The notes below the pieces were generated by a model, which searched no databases, was not told the DNA's origin, and saw nothing but the letters and a program-made list of their open reading frames with translations. Below, one piece after another: positions 54,009-63,271 of a stretch of DNA of 64,000 nucleotides (within the stretch, counting starts at the first letter, position 1; each line of letters begins with the position of its first letter). Both the position numbers and the translations under genes were made by a program. The stretch is from positions 62,001-126,000 of the forward strand of contig JAABSW010000003.1 in the NCBI GenBank assembly GCA_011390155.1, written 5' to 3'. This DNA comes from Clostridiaceae bacterium (lineage in GTDB: Bacteria > Bacillota > Clostridia > Peptostreptococcales > Tindalliaceae).

Positions 54009-54036
54009 TTAACCCTGGGATAACACTCTCATATGA
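54009..54036 (+). promoter_or_regulatory. Candidate PhoP boxes upstream of pstS
   Basis: Three 6-base half-sites in an 11-base period: TTAACC (54009), ATAACA (54020), ATATGA (54031), each separated by five bases. PhoP of Bacillus binds direct repeats of a TTAACA-like half-site at this spacing. They lie 65-90 bases upstream of pstS, and phoP-phoR are nearby. Confidence 0.6.
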
Positions 54037-54100
54037 TTTCTGGGGTAGACTCTATTTGTAAGACAAATCAAACGAAAATTGACTTGGGAGGTAATTGTTA

Positions 54101-55111
54101 ATGATGAAGAAGTTCTTTTTATTGCTCTTGGTGGCAGTGTTGATGGTAAGTGCGGTAGGGTGCGGTGGTTCAAATGATGAACCTGCAGCTGAAGCAGCGG
54201 AAACAAATGGTGGAGAAGAAGTTTCATCTGATCAGGAATTGGAAGGCGCGGTCATCGTTGACGGATCCGGCACAGTGTACCCTCTGATGGCAAACATTGC
54301 AGAAGAATACATGGTTAATGAGCAACCAGATGTAAGCGTGCAAGTGGGGCGTGCAGGCTCCAGCGCGGGGCTGAAAAAATTTGTTGTCGGTGAACTGGAT
54401 TTTGCAGATGCCTCAAGGGCCATTAAGGATGAAGAGATCCAGGCGCTTGAAGAAAACGGTTTTGTCTATGGCGAAGACATCCTTGAGTTCAAACTGGCAT
54501 TGGATGGGTTGACCATGGTTATCAACAGTGACAATGACTGGGCAGAAGAAATGACGGAAGAAGAAGTGCTTACCATGTATAAAGCAGGTGCCTATCGGGA
54601 TGATGACAAGGTGTTATGGTCAGACATTCGCCCGGAATGGCCCCAGGAAGAAATCAAATTTTACGGACCCAATGAAAACCACGGAACCTTTGAATTTTTC
54701 TATGAAGTGTTGCTGGACGAAGCGGATCTAGTGAAAACTGCAGATTTACAGCAGGAATATTCAACATTGGTTGACTTGGTGAGCAACGATAGAAACGCTA
54801 TCTCCTTCTTTGGCTTTGGATATTATGTGACCAACCAGGACATCATCAAAGCGGTAAAAATTGACTTTGGCAATGGCCCGGTGGAACCTTCTCTTGACAC
54901 AATTGGCGAAACCCTGCCCTATGCAAACTTTACCAGACCTGTGTTTACCTATCTGAACGCAGCCTATGCAAAAGAAAAGCCTCAAGTGCTGGATTATGCA
55001 AAATATGTAGTAAGTTCTGAAGGCGCTGCACGCCTTGCTGGGGAAAATGGATTTGCCCCTCTTCCGGCAGCAGAATACCAGGCATACATGGATCAGTTAA
55101 ACAATCTTTAA
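54101..55111 (+). CDS. pstS: Phosphate-binding lipoprotein PstS
   Basis: The 336-residue protein starts at ATG 54101, nine bases after GGGAGG. It has a signal peptide with lipobox SAVGC (Cys near residue 20) and a short Glu/Ala-rich linker. The PstS domain begins VIVDGSGTVYPLMANIAEEY and includes GRAGSSAGLKKFVVGELDFADASR, which lines the phosphate site. It delivers phosphate to PstCA. It is first in the pstS-C-A-B order and probably induced by low phosphate through the boxes upstream. Confidence 0.94.
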   Translation: MMKKFFLLLLVAVLMVSAVGCGGSNDEPAAEAAETNGGEEVSSDQELEGAVIVDGSGTVYPLMANIAEEYMVNEQPDVSVQVGRAGSSAGLKKFVVGELDFADASRAIKDEEIQALEENGFVYGEDILEFKLALDGLTMVINSDNDWAEEMTEEEVLTMYKAGAYRDDDKVLWSDIRPEWPQEEIKFYGPNENHGTFEFFYEVLLDEADLVKTADLQQEYSTLVDLVSNDRNAISFFGFGYYVTNQDIIKAVKIDFGNGPVEPSLDTIGETLPYANFTRPVFTYLNAAYAKEKPQVLDYAKYVVSSEGAARLAGENGFAPLPAAEYQAYMDQLNNL

Positions 55112-55234
55112 TAGAAGACATAAATGAAGACACAGAAAGCATGGTAATCAATCAATAAATCAAACCTGAGATGGGGTGGTAATCACCTCATCTTCGGTTT
55201 GTCATCGTTGGGTCATTGGGAAAGGGGTAAAAAA

Positions 55235-56164
55235 ATGAAACGGTCTGCCAACGTAAGGGAGATCATACAGAAGAATGGTGTCAATCGAAGCACGCAATGG
55301 ATGGAGAAAGGGATGCCCTTGTTTTTCATTGTCGCGGCGTTGATTTCCATTCTAACAACCTTGGGAATTGTGACGACGTTAGTGGTTGATGCTTCCAAAT
55401 TCTTTGCCGTGGTTCCCCTGGGGGAAATATTCAGTACAAACCTGGCACCCTTACGGGCGGAAAACCCGACCTTTGGGTTTCTTCCCTTGCTAACGGGTAC
55501 GTTAATCACCTCCATGATTGCCATGGTGGTGGCAGTGCCCATTGGTCTCACAGCTGCCATTTATTTAAGTGAATATGCATCGGCGAAAAAGAAGAAATGG
55601 CTTAAACCCATTATGGAGTTGCTGGCAGGAGTCCCTACCATCGTCTATGGATTTTTTGCCTATTCCTTTGTAACCCCGCTGTTAATGAACCTGATTCCAA
55701 GCTTGAACGCCAAAAATGCTCTCAGTCCTGGCATTGTCATGGGGATCATGATCATACCCATGGTCTCTTCCTTGTCTGAAGACGCCATGGAATCTGTACC
55801 CCATGTGATGAGGGAAGGTTCACTGGCCTTGGGTACCACAAGGTTGGAAACCACTCTTTTCGTTGTCATACCATCCGCCATATCAGGTATCGTGGCTTCC
55901 TTTATCCTGGCCATCTCCCGTGCCATAGGAGAAACCATGATTGTGGTCATCGCCAGCGGCAGTTCGAAAAACCTGACTTTTGATGTTACCCAGTCCATGC
56001 AGACCATGACGGCGTATATTGTTGAGTTCACCAGTGGTGATGCTGGCAGTGGCACCGTAGGTTATTACAGTTTATACGCAGTGGGTTTGCTGTTGTTCCT
56101 GTTCACACTGGCCATGAACCTGTTTGCCCAATATATTGCACGAAAGTACAGGGAGGAATATTAG
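55235..56164 (+). CDS. pstC: Phosphate ABC transporter permease PstC
   Basis: The 309-residue protein starts at ATG 55235 after AAAGGGG; the upstream ATG at 55199 has no site. Six membrane helices and the permease loop EGSLALGTTRLET with the GETMIVVIASGS segment are visible. It forms the phosphate channel with PstA. The gene stops one base before pstA. Confidence 0.93.
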   Translation: MKRSANVREIIQKNGVNRSTQWMEKGMPLFFIVAALISILTTLGIVTTLVVDASKFFAVVPLGEIFSTNLAPLRAENPTFGFLPLLTGTLITSMIAMVVAVPIGLTAAIYLSEYASAKKKKWLKPIMELLAGVPTIVYGFFAYSFVTPLLMNLIPSLNAKNALSPGIVMGIMIIPMVSSLSEDAMESVPHVMREGSLALGTTRLETTLFVVIPSAISGIVASFILAISRAIGETMIVVIASGSSKNLTFDVTQSMQTMTAYIVEFTSGDAGSGTVGYYSLYAVGLLLFLFTLAMNLFAQYIARKYREEY

Positions 56165-57127
56165 ATGAATGTTGAAACCAGCATGAAATCATTCCAACAA
56201 CAAAAGGCAAACCATATAAACAATACCTCATCGGCTAAAACAAAATCCTACTTTGAAAGTGAACAGGCCAAAGACCGGTTAGCACGACGTATACTGTTGG
56301 ACCGTGTACTGCAAAAGGTCTTTTTTCTATCCACCATTTTTGCCCTGTTGGTATTGGGAATTCTATTGCAGCGTATCATAGGGAACAGTATCGGTTGGTT
56401 AAACCTGGATTTTTTGACAGGACGTTTGTCCATTAACCCAGATAAAGCTGGGATCTCCGGGGCCATCATTGGTTCATTATGGTTAATGTCAGTGGTGATC
56501 CCGGTAACCTTGGTGCTGGGTGTTTCCACAGCCATTTACTTGGAAGAATATGCCAAAAATCCAAAATTGAAAAATCTGATTAATACAAACATATCCAACC
56601 TGGCAGGTGTGCCCTCGGTTATATTTGGACTATTGGGTTTAACGGTTTTTGGGCGGCTGCTTGGCCTCGGTTCCAGTGTGCTGGCAGGTGGATTGACCTT
56701 ATCATTGCTGGGGTTACCCATTGTGGTAGTGTCCAGCCAAGAAGCCATTCGTGCAGTTCCTGGGTTTTTGAGAGAAGCCTCTTATGCCATGGGGGCTACC
56801 AAATGGGCAACCATTCGTCGTGTTGTGGTGCCCACAGCGTTGCCGGGAATTTTAACGGGAGCCATCCTGGCAGTTTCCAGGACCATTGGAGAAACAGCAC
56901 CCCTTGTTGTGTTGGGCATTCCAACGTTAATCCTGAAATCTCCTCAGGGAGTCATGGATGACTTTACAACCTTGCCAATACAAATCTATTACTGGACCCT
57001 GGACACAGTTTTAACCAGGGAATACGCAAATCTGGCTGCAGCCACCATTGTGGTGCTCATGGTAGTATTGTTAACACTAAACGCTTCAGCAATCATCATT
57101 AGAAATAAGTTCCAGCGCAGGTATTGA
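56165..57127 (+). CDS. pstA: Phosphate ABC transporter permease PstA
   Basis: The 320-residue protein has a hydrophilic N-terminal extension of about 50 residues before the first helix, then six helices. Loop [21 protein letters not shown] and [12 protein letters not shown] are the PstA signatures. Start ATG 56165 directly abuts the pstC stop, with GGGAGG upstream inside pstC. Confidence 0.93.
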   Translation: MNVETSMKSFQQQKANHINNTSSAKTKSYFESEQAKDRLARRILLDRVLQKVFFLSTIFALLVLGILLQRIIGNSIGWLNLDFLTGRLSINPDKAGISGAIIGSLWLMSVVIPVTLVLGVSTAIYLEEYAKNPKLKNLINTNISNLAGVPSVIFGLLGLTVFGRLLGLGSSVLAGGLTLSLLGLPIVVVSSQEAIRAVPGFLREASYAMGATKWATIRRVVVPTALPGILTGAILAVSRTIGETAPLVVLGIPTLILKSPQGVMDDFTTLPIQIYYWTLDTVLTREYANLAAATIVVLMVVLLTLNASAIIIRNKFQRRY

Positions 57128-57131
57128 TGCT

Positions 57132-57944
57132 ATGAAAAAAAATGGAGTGATCATGTTGAACCAGGAAAAGCGAAAACAACCTCAAGGGGAAAATTCAATT
57201 TATAAAGTGAGTCATTTGAACCTGTGGTACGGTGATTTTTTAGCACTAAATGACCTGACATTTGACATTCAAGAAAAAGAAGTGACGGCCATCATCGGAC
57301 CCTCAGGGTGTGGAAAATCGACTTTTATAAAAACCCTTAACAGAATGGTGGAGCTTAACACAAATGTGAGAACAGAGGGGGAGATTCTGTACCATGACGA
57401 GAACATCTTTGGGGACGCCATAAAAGTGGAAACCTTAAGAACCCAGGTGGGGATGGTGTTCCAGAAACCCAACCCTTTTCCCAAATCAGTCTTTGAAAAT
57501 GTGGTGTATGGTCCCCGAATACACGGCATTAATGACAAAAATAAGCTTATGGAGATTGCAGAGATCAGTTTAACCAACGCAGCTTTATGGGATGAAGTCA
57601 AAGACAGGTTGCATAAAAATGCGTATGATTTATCTGGAGGACAGCAACAACGTTTATGCATCGCAAGAAGTTTGGCCACTGAACCGGATGTGCTTCTCAT
57701 GGACGAACCCACTTCGGCATTGGACCCCATTGCCACCTATAAGATTGAAGAGTTAATTGATCAAATTAAAAAAGATTATACCATCGTTATTGTGACACAT
57801 TCAATGCAGCAAGCCAGCCGCATTTCCGATAAAACAGCCTTTTTTCTCATGGGTGAATTGATTGAATATGATAAGACAGAAAAAATATTTTCCAGCCCGG
57901 CAGACCAGCGGACGGAAGACTATATAACGGGACGATTTGGGTAA
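57132..57944 (+). CDS. pstB: Phosphate ABC transporter ATP-binding protein PstB (first copy)
   Basis: The 270-residue ATPase has Walker [10 protein letters not shown], signature [15 protein letters not shown], Walker [15 protein letters not shown] and His switch VTHSMQQA. It is about twenty residues longer at the N-terminus than the second copy; ATG 57153 with GGAGTG just before it is an alternative start. It belongs to the pstSCAB transcript. A second pstB lies at 61205-61957, next to phoU. Confidence 0.93.
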   Translation: MKKNGVIMLNQEKRKQPQGENSIYKVSHLNLWYGDFLALNDLTFDIQEKEVTAIIGPSGCGKSTFIKTLNRMVELNTNVRTEGEILYHDENIFGDAIKVETLRTQVGMVFQKPNPFPKSVFENVVYGPRIHGINDKNKLMEIAEISLTNAALWDEVKDRLHKNAYDLSGGQQQRLCIARSLATEPDVLLMDEPTSALDPIATYKIEELIDQIKKDYTIVIVTHSMQQASRISDKTAFFLMGELIEYDKTEKIFSSPADQRTEDYITGRFG

Positions 57945-57962
57945 TATACAGTGATGAAATCA

Positions 57963-57998
57963 TGAAAACAAAAAAGGCTGCTGAAAAACAGCAGCCTT
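57963..57998 (-). terminator. Terminator of the reverse-strand rubredoxin gene
   Basis: AAGGCTGCTG, five A, CAGCAGCCTT (57974-57998). The A-rich stretch to its left gives TTTTTTGTTTT on the minus strand, so it terminates rubredoxin; it may also end the pst transcript, though without a plus-strand T-run. Confidence 0.85.
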
Positions 57999-58026
57999 AC
58001 ATGTGTTTTAAACCCCTTCTTTTAAA

Positions 58027-58188
58027 TCAGCTTTCAGGTTCAAACATATCTTTCCCTGCACCACAAACAGGACATACCCACTCTTCTGGCACATCTGCAA
58101 AAGCAGTACCTGGAGCCACTCCGGAATCTGGGTCACCCTCCGCCGGATCATAAACATAACCACATGGCATGCATACATATTTTTCCAT
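58027..58188 (-). CDS. Rubredoxin
   Basis: This 53-residue protein on the reverse strand runs from ATG 58188 to TGA 58027. The two iron-binding pairs are [10 protein letters not shown] and CPVCGAGKD, with the conserved [12 protein letters not shown] and PEEWVCP segments. AAGGAG lies upstream (reverse of about 58198-58203). It is inserted between pstB and a CsoR-type gene. Rubredoxin transfers single electrons, often to oxygen- or peroxide-detoxifying enzymes in anaerobes. Confidence 0.95.
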   Translation of the reverse strand: MEKYVCMPCGYVYDPAEGDPDSGVAPGTAFADVPEEWVCPVCGAGKDMFEPES

Positions 58189-58287
58189 TTAAAAATCTCC
58201 TTTCGGGAATAAAATAATTTAATTCACAGGTTAAATACCCGATCCCGTTCCTGATAAACAATATTTCATCTTGTCGCAAAAAAATTA

Positions 58288-58296
58288 TGGTATAAT
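58288..58296 (+). promoter_or_regulatory. Extended -10 promoter of the csoR-type gene
   Basis: TGGTATAAT, an extended -10 element, 41 bases before the ATG. No good -35 box is present, as is normal for this class. Confidence 0.5.
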
Positions 58297-58336
58297 TACT
58301 ATAAGAATTCATGGAATGCCACAAGGAGCTGATGAA

Positions 58337-58594
58337 ATGGAACAACAGGATCGTGCTGATGTGATTAAAAGACTGAAAACCATACGAGGCCATATCCAGG
58401 GTGTTGAAAAGATGGTTGAAGATGGAAAAAACTGTGACGATGTTATGCAGCAGATTGCAGCCATTAAGTCTTCTGTTGAAAAAGTGGGCTGGATGATTAT
58501 TAGGGATCATGCAGCTGACTGTTTGATGAACGAACCAATGTCAAAGGAAGAGGTCAACAAAACAATTCACCGCATTGCACAATTTCTTAAATAA
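58337..58594 (+). CDS. CsoR/DUF156-family metal- or sulfide-sensing repressor
   Basis: The 85-residue all-helical repressor starts at ATG 58337, eight bases after AAGGAG. The sensing residues Cys-His-Cys are in place: Cys in KNCDDVMQQI, His and Cys in IRDHAADCLM. CsoR, RcnR and persulfide-sensing CstR share this set; the fourth ligand needed to separate them is not decided here. No copper pump, sulfurtransferase or nickel gene is adjacent. The phoP gene starts 26 bases downstream. Confidence 0.9.
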   Translation: MEQQDRADVIKRLKTIRGHIQGVEKMVEDGKNCDDVMQQIAAIKSSVEKVGWMIIRDHAADCLMNEPMSKEEVNKTIHRIAQFLK

Positions 58595-58620
58595 TGTCTG
58601 CACAATAAATGGAGGTTTAT

Positions 58621-59319
58621 ATGATGAACCAATCACAACGGCATATACTGGTCACAGATGACGAAGAGCATATCTCAGAATTGGTTAAATTTAACCTTGA
58701 GAAAGCAGGGTTTATCGTGTCAGTATGCTATAATGGATCAACTGCCCTGCAAAAACTGGAAGATGAGAAAATCGATCTCTTGGTGCTGGATTTAATGTTG
58801 CCCGATATTGATGGCATTGAAGTGTGCAAACGAGTGAGAAAATCCGAAAAAAACAGTGAGTTGCCCATTATTATGCTGACAGCAAAATCGGAAGAGATCG
58901 ACCGTATTTTAGGCCTTGAACTGGGGGCCGACGATTACATGACAAAACCCTTCAGTGTGAAAGAGCTGGTAGCCCGGGTAAAAACAGTGTTGCGACGCAC
59001 AGAGCATCATGTAGAAGAACCTTCCACGGTAATCCAATGGCAAAACATGATCATGGACCTGGAACGGCATGAAGTTACCATTGATGGGCAATTCATTGAA
59101 TTAACCCTAAAAGAATATGAACTTTTGAAATATTTATTGAAGAACAGGGGAAGGGTCATGTCACGCAACTTTTTATTGGACGAAATCTGGGGATATGACT
59201 ATTTCGGGGAAACACGTACGGTGGATGTACACATTCGGAACATACGAAAAAAAATCAGTGAATACAGTGAAAATGATTATATTGAAACCGTTAGAGGGGT
59301 AGGATACAAAATCAAATAG
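58621..59319 (+). CDS. phoP: PhoP/PhoB-type response regulator
   Basis: The 232-residue OmpR-family regulator has a receiver domain with DDEEH acidic pair, Asp57 in VLDLMLPDIDG, and Lys in MTKPF; a winged-helix C-domain with TLKEYELLKYLL and TVDVHIRNIRKKI. ATG 58621 or 58624 follows GGAGG. It is encoded beside the kinase and pst/phoU genes, so it is very likely the phosphate-starvation activator. Confidence 0.93.
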   Translation: MMNQSQRHILVTDDEEHISELVKFNLEKAGFIVSVCYNGSTALQKLEDEKIDLLVLDLMLPDIDGIEVCKRVRKSEKNSELPIIMLTAKSEEIDRILGLELGADDYMTKPFSVKELVARVKTVLRRTEHHVEEPSTVIQWQNMIMDLERHEVTIDGQFIELTLKEYELLKYLLKNRGRVMSRNFLLDEIWGYDYFGETRTVDVHIRNIRKKISEYSENDYIETVRGVGYKIK

Positions 59320-59329
59320 GAGAATTCAA

Positions 59330-61096
59330 ATGAAACGAAAAATAATGAGCGCTTTTATTGCCATTATGCTGTTGAGCGTTCTCATCATCGGGTTGTTGTC
59401 CATTAATCTGGTGACACAAAACTATACTGCTGATTTGGAGAGCCGGCTGGTAACCAACGCCGGCCTCTTGGTTTCCTTTCTGGAAACCCAGCGCATCACG
59501 CCGGATGAAGAAGCGTTTATTGCCATCATTGAAGATTTAGCCCGTTCTGAAAATATAAGGGTGACCATTGTGAGCCATGATGGCGGAGTGGTGTACGACA
59601 CACATGCCGATGAACAGTTGATGGAAAACCATGAGAATCGTCCCGAGATAGTAAAAGCCTTGGAGAATGGTTATGGAAAGGAAATTCGTTACAGCACAAC
59701 GGTGAACCAGGACATGATGTATGTGGCAGTTCCCGCCTTTGTCATGGGTGACATGACTCATATCATCAGGTTATCCATGGATTTAAGCGAGATCACAGCC
59801 TTAACAAGAAACATCGTTTGGTATATTGCTCTTTCGGCTCTTACAGGTCTGGTCATTGCCATGGTATTAGGGTTTAGCCTCATTGACAGGATGGTGATTG
59901 GCATCAAAGACATTGTTAGAATGACCCAACGCATGACAGATGGGCACTATGACAGCCATATTTATCTTACATCAAACGACGAACTGTCGGAATTGGCAGA
60001 TCATTTTAACCTGATGGCCGACCGGTTAAACAGCACAATAAAACAGTTATCACAAAGCAATGCCCGGTTCACAGCTTTGTTGGCCAGCCTTCGGAACCCC
60101 ATTGTTGCCGTGGACAGGGACAAACATATCACCTTAATGAACTCAGCAGCAGAAAAACTGTTCAATCTTAATGCGGCAGAAGTGATGGGTAAACACATTC
60201 TTGAACTGGCAAGGCACACTGAACTGGATGATGTGATTCAGGAAGCCCTGGAAGCACAGTCGGAACGGGAAATTGAAGTGACCCTTCGTGACCCTGTTGA
60301 AAAAACCCTGCGTATCATGACCAGCAGAATTTATGAAAATGAGGACCCGGGTAAAACGACAGGGTTAGTGGTTTTTATGGATGACGTCACTGAGATTAGA
60401 AAACTGGAAAAAATCAGATCAGATTTTGTCACCAATGTTACCCACGAATTAAAAACACCACTCACGTCCATCAGCGGTTTTGTTGAAACCTTGAAGTCCG
60501 GTGATATTGAAGATGAAAACACCAGACAACGGTTTCTTGATATCATCGAGATTGAAACAGAAAGGTTAACCAGGCTAATTGACGACATATTGACCCTTTC
60601 TGAAATAGAAAACATAAAGATAAAAGATCAAAAAAGAAGTATGTCTCCCAACGATTTACTGTTGGAAGTGATTTCTATCATGAAAACTATTGGAAAAACA
60701 AAGGAAATTACCATTCGCCATCAGATTTCAGAAGATCTTCCCTTAGTGAAGCTGAATGAAGATCGTTTTAAGCAGATGGTCATTAACCTGGTGGACAATG
60801 CCATCAAATACACACCTTCCGGAGGTTCTATTACCATCAGCGCAAAACAAGAAAAAAACAACTTTGTCTTATCGGTAAAAGACACAGGCATTGGTATACC
60901 CCGGAAAGACATTCCCCGACTCTTCGAAAGGTTTTACCGTGTTGACAAGGGAAGGTCTAAAAAAGTGGGAGGAACCGGCCTTGGACTGGCCATTGTGAAA
61001 CACATCGTTTTGTCCATGAGTGGCACCATTCGGGTGGAAAGTCAGGTTGGTACTGGCACGGAATTTATCGTATCAATCCCTGCAACGAAAGATTAA
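59330..61096 (+). CDS. phoR: Phosphate-responsive sensor histidine kinase PhoR
   Basis: The 588-residue membrane kinase has N-terminal helix 5-28, an extracytoplasmic PAS-like domain, a second helix about 162-185, HAMP (about 186-240), PAS (about 245-355), HisKA with His372 in THELKTPLTS, and HATPase with LVDNAIKYTP, DTGIGIPRKD and GTGLGLAIVK. It should phosphorylate the PhoP-type regulator encoded ten bases upstream, under control of the Pst complex and PhoU. Confidence 0.94.
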   Translation: MKRKIMSAFIAIMLLSVLIIGLLSINLVTQNYTADLESRLVTNAGLLVSFLETQRITPDEEAFIAIIEDLARSENIRVTIVSHDGGVVYDTHADEQLMENHENRPEIVKALENGYGKEIRYSTTVNQDMMYVAVPAFVMGDMTHIIRLSMDLSEITALTRNIVWYIALSALTGLVIAMVLGFSLIDRMVIGIKDIVRMTQRMTDGHYDSHIYLTSNDELSELADHFNLMADRLNSTIKQLSQSNARFTALLASLRNPIVAVDRDKHITLMNSAAEKLFNLNAAEVMGKHILELARHTELDDVIQEALEAQSEREIEVTLRDPVEKTLRIMTSRIYENEDPGKTTGLVVFMDDVTEIRKLEKIRSDFVTNVTHELKTPLTSISGFVETLKSGDIEDENTRQRFLDIIEIETERLTRLIDDILTLSEIENIKIKDQKRSMSPNDLLLEVISIMKTIGKTKEITIRHQISEDLPLVKLNEDRFKQMVINLVDNAIKYTPSGGSITISAKQEKNNFVLSVKDTGIGIPRKDIPRLFERFYRVDKGRSKKVGGTGLGLAIVKHIVLSMSGTIRVESQVGTGTEFIVSIPATKD

Positions 61097-61204
61097 CTGG
61101 GTTTTTACCTTGCCTTTACCCAACCTTAACGATTTTTGATGTGATGCAAGGTATACTGGATTGTAGATCATAATCTTTAGAAGTTCTGGAGTGGAGGCAT
61201 TGTT

Positions 61205-61957
61205 GTGGCTGGAATTATTGTGAAAAACTTGGATTTGTATTATGGTGAGTTTCATGCCCTTAAAAATATTAATATCGAGATTCACGAGAGAGAAGTGATG
61301 GCCCTCATCGGACCTTCCGGTTGCGGAAAATCTTCTTTTATCAGAACATTAAACAGAATGAACGACTTGGTGGAAGAAGCCCGGGTTGAAGGAGAGATCT
61401 TGGTGGGCGACATTAACATTTGCGATCCGGGTGTGGATGTTGTGTCACTGAGACGAAGCATGGGAATGGTTTTTCAGAAGCCGAACCCATTCGGAAAATC
61501 AATTTTTGAGAACGTTGTGTATGGTCCACGGCGGTATGGAATCAAATCCCGCAGCCAATTAGATGAAATTGCAGAAAAAAACCTTCGAAAAGCCGTTTTA
61601 TGGGATGAAGTAAAAGACAGGCTGAAGGATTCAGCGTTGGGTCTTTCCGGCGGACAGCAACAACGATTGTGCATTGCCCGGGCCCTTGCCATGGAGCCTG
61701 AAGTGATATTAATGGATGAACCGACTTCAGCCCTTGACCCCATTGCCACATCTAAAATCGAGGAATTAATTGGGCATTTGAAAGAAGATTATACCATTGT
61801 CATCGTCACCCATTCCATGCACCAGGCGGCACGGATCTCAGACAGAACATCCTTCTTTTTAATGGGTGAAATTGTTGAATCAGATTATACACAGCAAATA
61901 TTTACTCAACCTGGTGACAAACGGACGGAAGATTATGTTTCCGGCAGATTTGGTTAA
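61205..61957 (+). CDS. pstB: Phosphate ABC transporter ATP-binding protein PstB (second copy)
   Basis: The 250-residue ATPase, starting at GTG 61205 seven bases after GGAGG, has Walker [10 protein letters not shown], signature [15 protein letters not shown], Walker [15 protein letters not shown] and VTHSMHQA. It is strongly similar along its whole length to the protein at 57132 and closer to the canonical PstB length. It lies between phoR and phoU with no permease of its own, so both ATPases probably serve one PstCA, perhaps under different conditions. Confidence 0.93.
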   Translation: MAGIIVKNLDLYYGEFHALKNINIEIHEREVMALIGPSGCGKSSFIRTLNRMNDLVEEARVEGEILVGDINICDPGVDVVSLRRSMGMVFQKPNPFGKSIFENVVYGPRRYGIKSRSQLDEIAEKNLRKAVLWDEVKDRLKDSALGLSGGQQQRLCIARALAMEPEVILMDEPTSALDPIATSKIEELIGHLKEDYTIVIVTHSMHQAARISDRTSFFLMGEIVESDYTQQIFTQPGDKRTEDYVSGRFG

Positions 61958-61975
61958 AAAAATGGGGGGCTTAAA

Positions 61976-62626
61976 ATGAGAACAGAGTACACAGAACAAC
62001 TAAAAAACCTTAAAGTCAAACTGATAAAAATGGGTTCGTTGGTGCAGCAAATCATCGAAGAATCACTGGTTGCACTTTTAGACCAGGACATGGAAAAAGC
62101 AAGAAAAATATACCAGTTGGATGACCGGATTGATGAACTGGAACTGGAGATTGAAACTGAATGTATGCGTTTAATCGCCCTTCAACAGCCAATGGCAAAG
62201 GACCTGAGAGTCATCGGTACCATTTTAAAAGCCATCACAGACCTTGAACGCATGGGAGATCATGCCGTTAACATTGCCAAGCAAACAGAAATCATTGGTG
62301 AAGAACCTTTTGTTAAACCTTTGGTTGATATACCACGCATGGCGCACTTGGCGGAAGACATGGTGGCCAAGGCCTTGGATGCCTTCATAAAGGAAGATGT
62401 TGAATTAGCCAGAGAAGTGGCCCACGATGACGACGCCGTGGATGACTTGTATGAATCCATCTACATAGAACTATTGGAGATGATGATTCACGACCAGAAG
62501 ATCATCAAACAAGCCATCAACTTACTGTTCATTGGTCGTTTTCTGGAAAGAATTGCAGACCATGCTACCAACATCGGCGAGCGAGTTATTTATATGGTCA
62601 CGGGGGAACGTGTGGAAATAAATTGA
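61976..62626 (+). CDS. phoU: Phosphate signalling protein PhoU
   Basis: The 216-residue protein is all-helical with two PhoU repeats (about 15-105 and 118-208). Metal-binding EDxxD-type motifs are visible: DDRIDELELEIE in the first repeat and HDDDAVDDLYESI in the second, plus DLERMGDHAVNIA and FLERIADHATNIG. PhoU links the Pst transporter to PhoR to shut off the regulon when phosphate is high. It is the last gene of the cluster. Confidence 0.96.
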   Translation: MRTEYTEQLKNLKVKLIKMGSLVQQIIEESLVALLDQDMEKARKIYQLDDRIDELELEIETECMRLIALQQPMAKDLRVIGTILKAITDLERMGDHAVNIAKQTEIIGEEPFVKPLVDIPRMAHLAEDMVAKALDAFIKEDVELAREVAHDDDAVDDLYESIYIELLEMMIHDQKIIKQAINLLFIGRFLERIADHATNIGERVIYMVTGERVEIN

Positions 62627-62650
62627 GCAGTTTGCATATTTAACACAAAA

Positions 62651-62683
62651 AAACGGACATTATTGACAAATGTCTGTTTTTTT
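62651..62683 (+). terminator. Terminator after phoU
   Basis: AAACGGACAT pairs with ATGTCTGTTT (62651-62679) around nine bases, then a run of T to 62683. Confidence 0.87.
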
Positions 62684-62702
62684 AATGAAACATGTGATAA
62701 AA

Positions 62703-62731
62703 TTGACAAAGAAATGATTGCTATTTACTAA
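62703..62731 (+). promoter_or_regulatory. Sigma-A promoter of the arsR-type gene
   Basis: TTGACA (62703-62708), 17 bases, TACTAA (62726-62731), 37 bases before the ATG. Confidence 0.65.
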
Positions 62732-62768
62732 CCAAGCGGGGTCAGATTCCAAAGGAAGAGGTGTTTAA

Positions 62769-63128
62769 ATGCGTGAACAGGCAGATTGTTTTAAAGCACT
62801 GGGTGATGTAACACGCCTTCGTGTATTAATGATGCTGGCAGATGGAGAAAAGTGCGCCTGTGATATTCAGGAGAACTTTGATCTCAAACAACCAACGATC
62901 TCTCACCATATGAAAATTCTGCAACAATCCGAATTGGTCCAGGTGGACAAACGGGGTAAATGGATGTTTTATTCACTTAACATAGATAAATTGGAAGAAA
63001 TTCGATTGTTTCTGGGAGACAACCTGATTAACCTCACCTGTTTTCCTTATAAGCTGGCAAGTCATGACTGTGAAGGTGCCAGAAAAGAAACAGGCAATGT
63101 GTGTTGTTCCACCATTGAAGAACAATAG
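62769..63128 (+). CDS. ArsR/SmtB-family metalloregulator
   Basis: The 119-residue winged-helix repressor starts at ATG 62769 after AGAGGTG. The recognition helix is LKQPTISHHMKILQQSELV; the GEKCACDIQE segment on helix 3 has the paired Cys of arsenite/antimonite-type (alpha3) sensors. The C-terminus adds further Cys (LTCFPY, SHDCEG, VCCST), unusual for the family. No arsenic-efflux gene is adjacent; a selenoprotein glutaredoxin follows about 140 bases on. Confidence 0.9.
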   Translation: MREQADCFKALGDVTRLRVLMMLADGEKCACDIQENFDLKQPTISHHMKILQQSELVQVDKRGKWMFYSLNIDKLEEIRLFLGDNLINLTCFPYKLASHDCEGARKETGNVCCSTIEEQ

Positions 63129-63201
63129 AACCATAAAATGATTTGAGATTGTCATGAAATTTTTCGTTCCGGAAGGTTGGGTTGAGTTAGTTGAGGTAGG
63201 G

Positions 63202-63231
63202 TTGTTTTAACTTTCTCTTGCGGGGTATAAC
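63202..63231 (+). promoter_or_regulatory. Putative promoter of the selenoprotein gene
   Basis: TTGTTT (63202-63207), 18 bases, TATAAC (63226-63231), about 40 bases before the ATG at 63272. Moderate match. Confidence 0.5.
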
Positions 63232-63271
63232 TTTTGATGTGACAGTGTTTATATTGAAGGGAGGCAGAATA

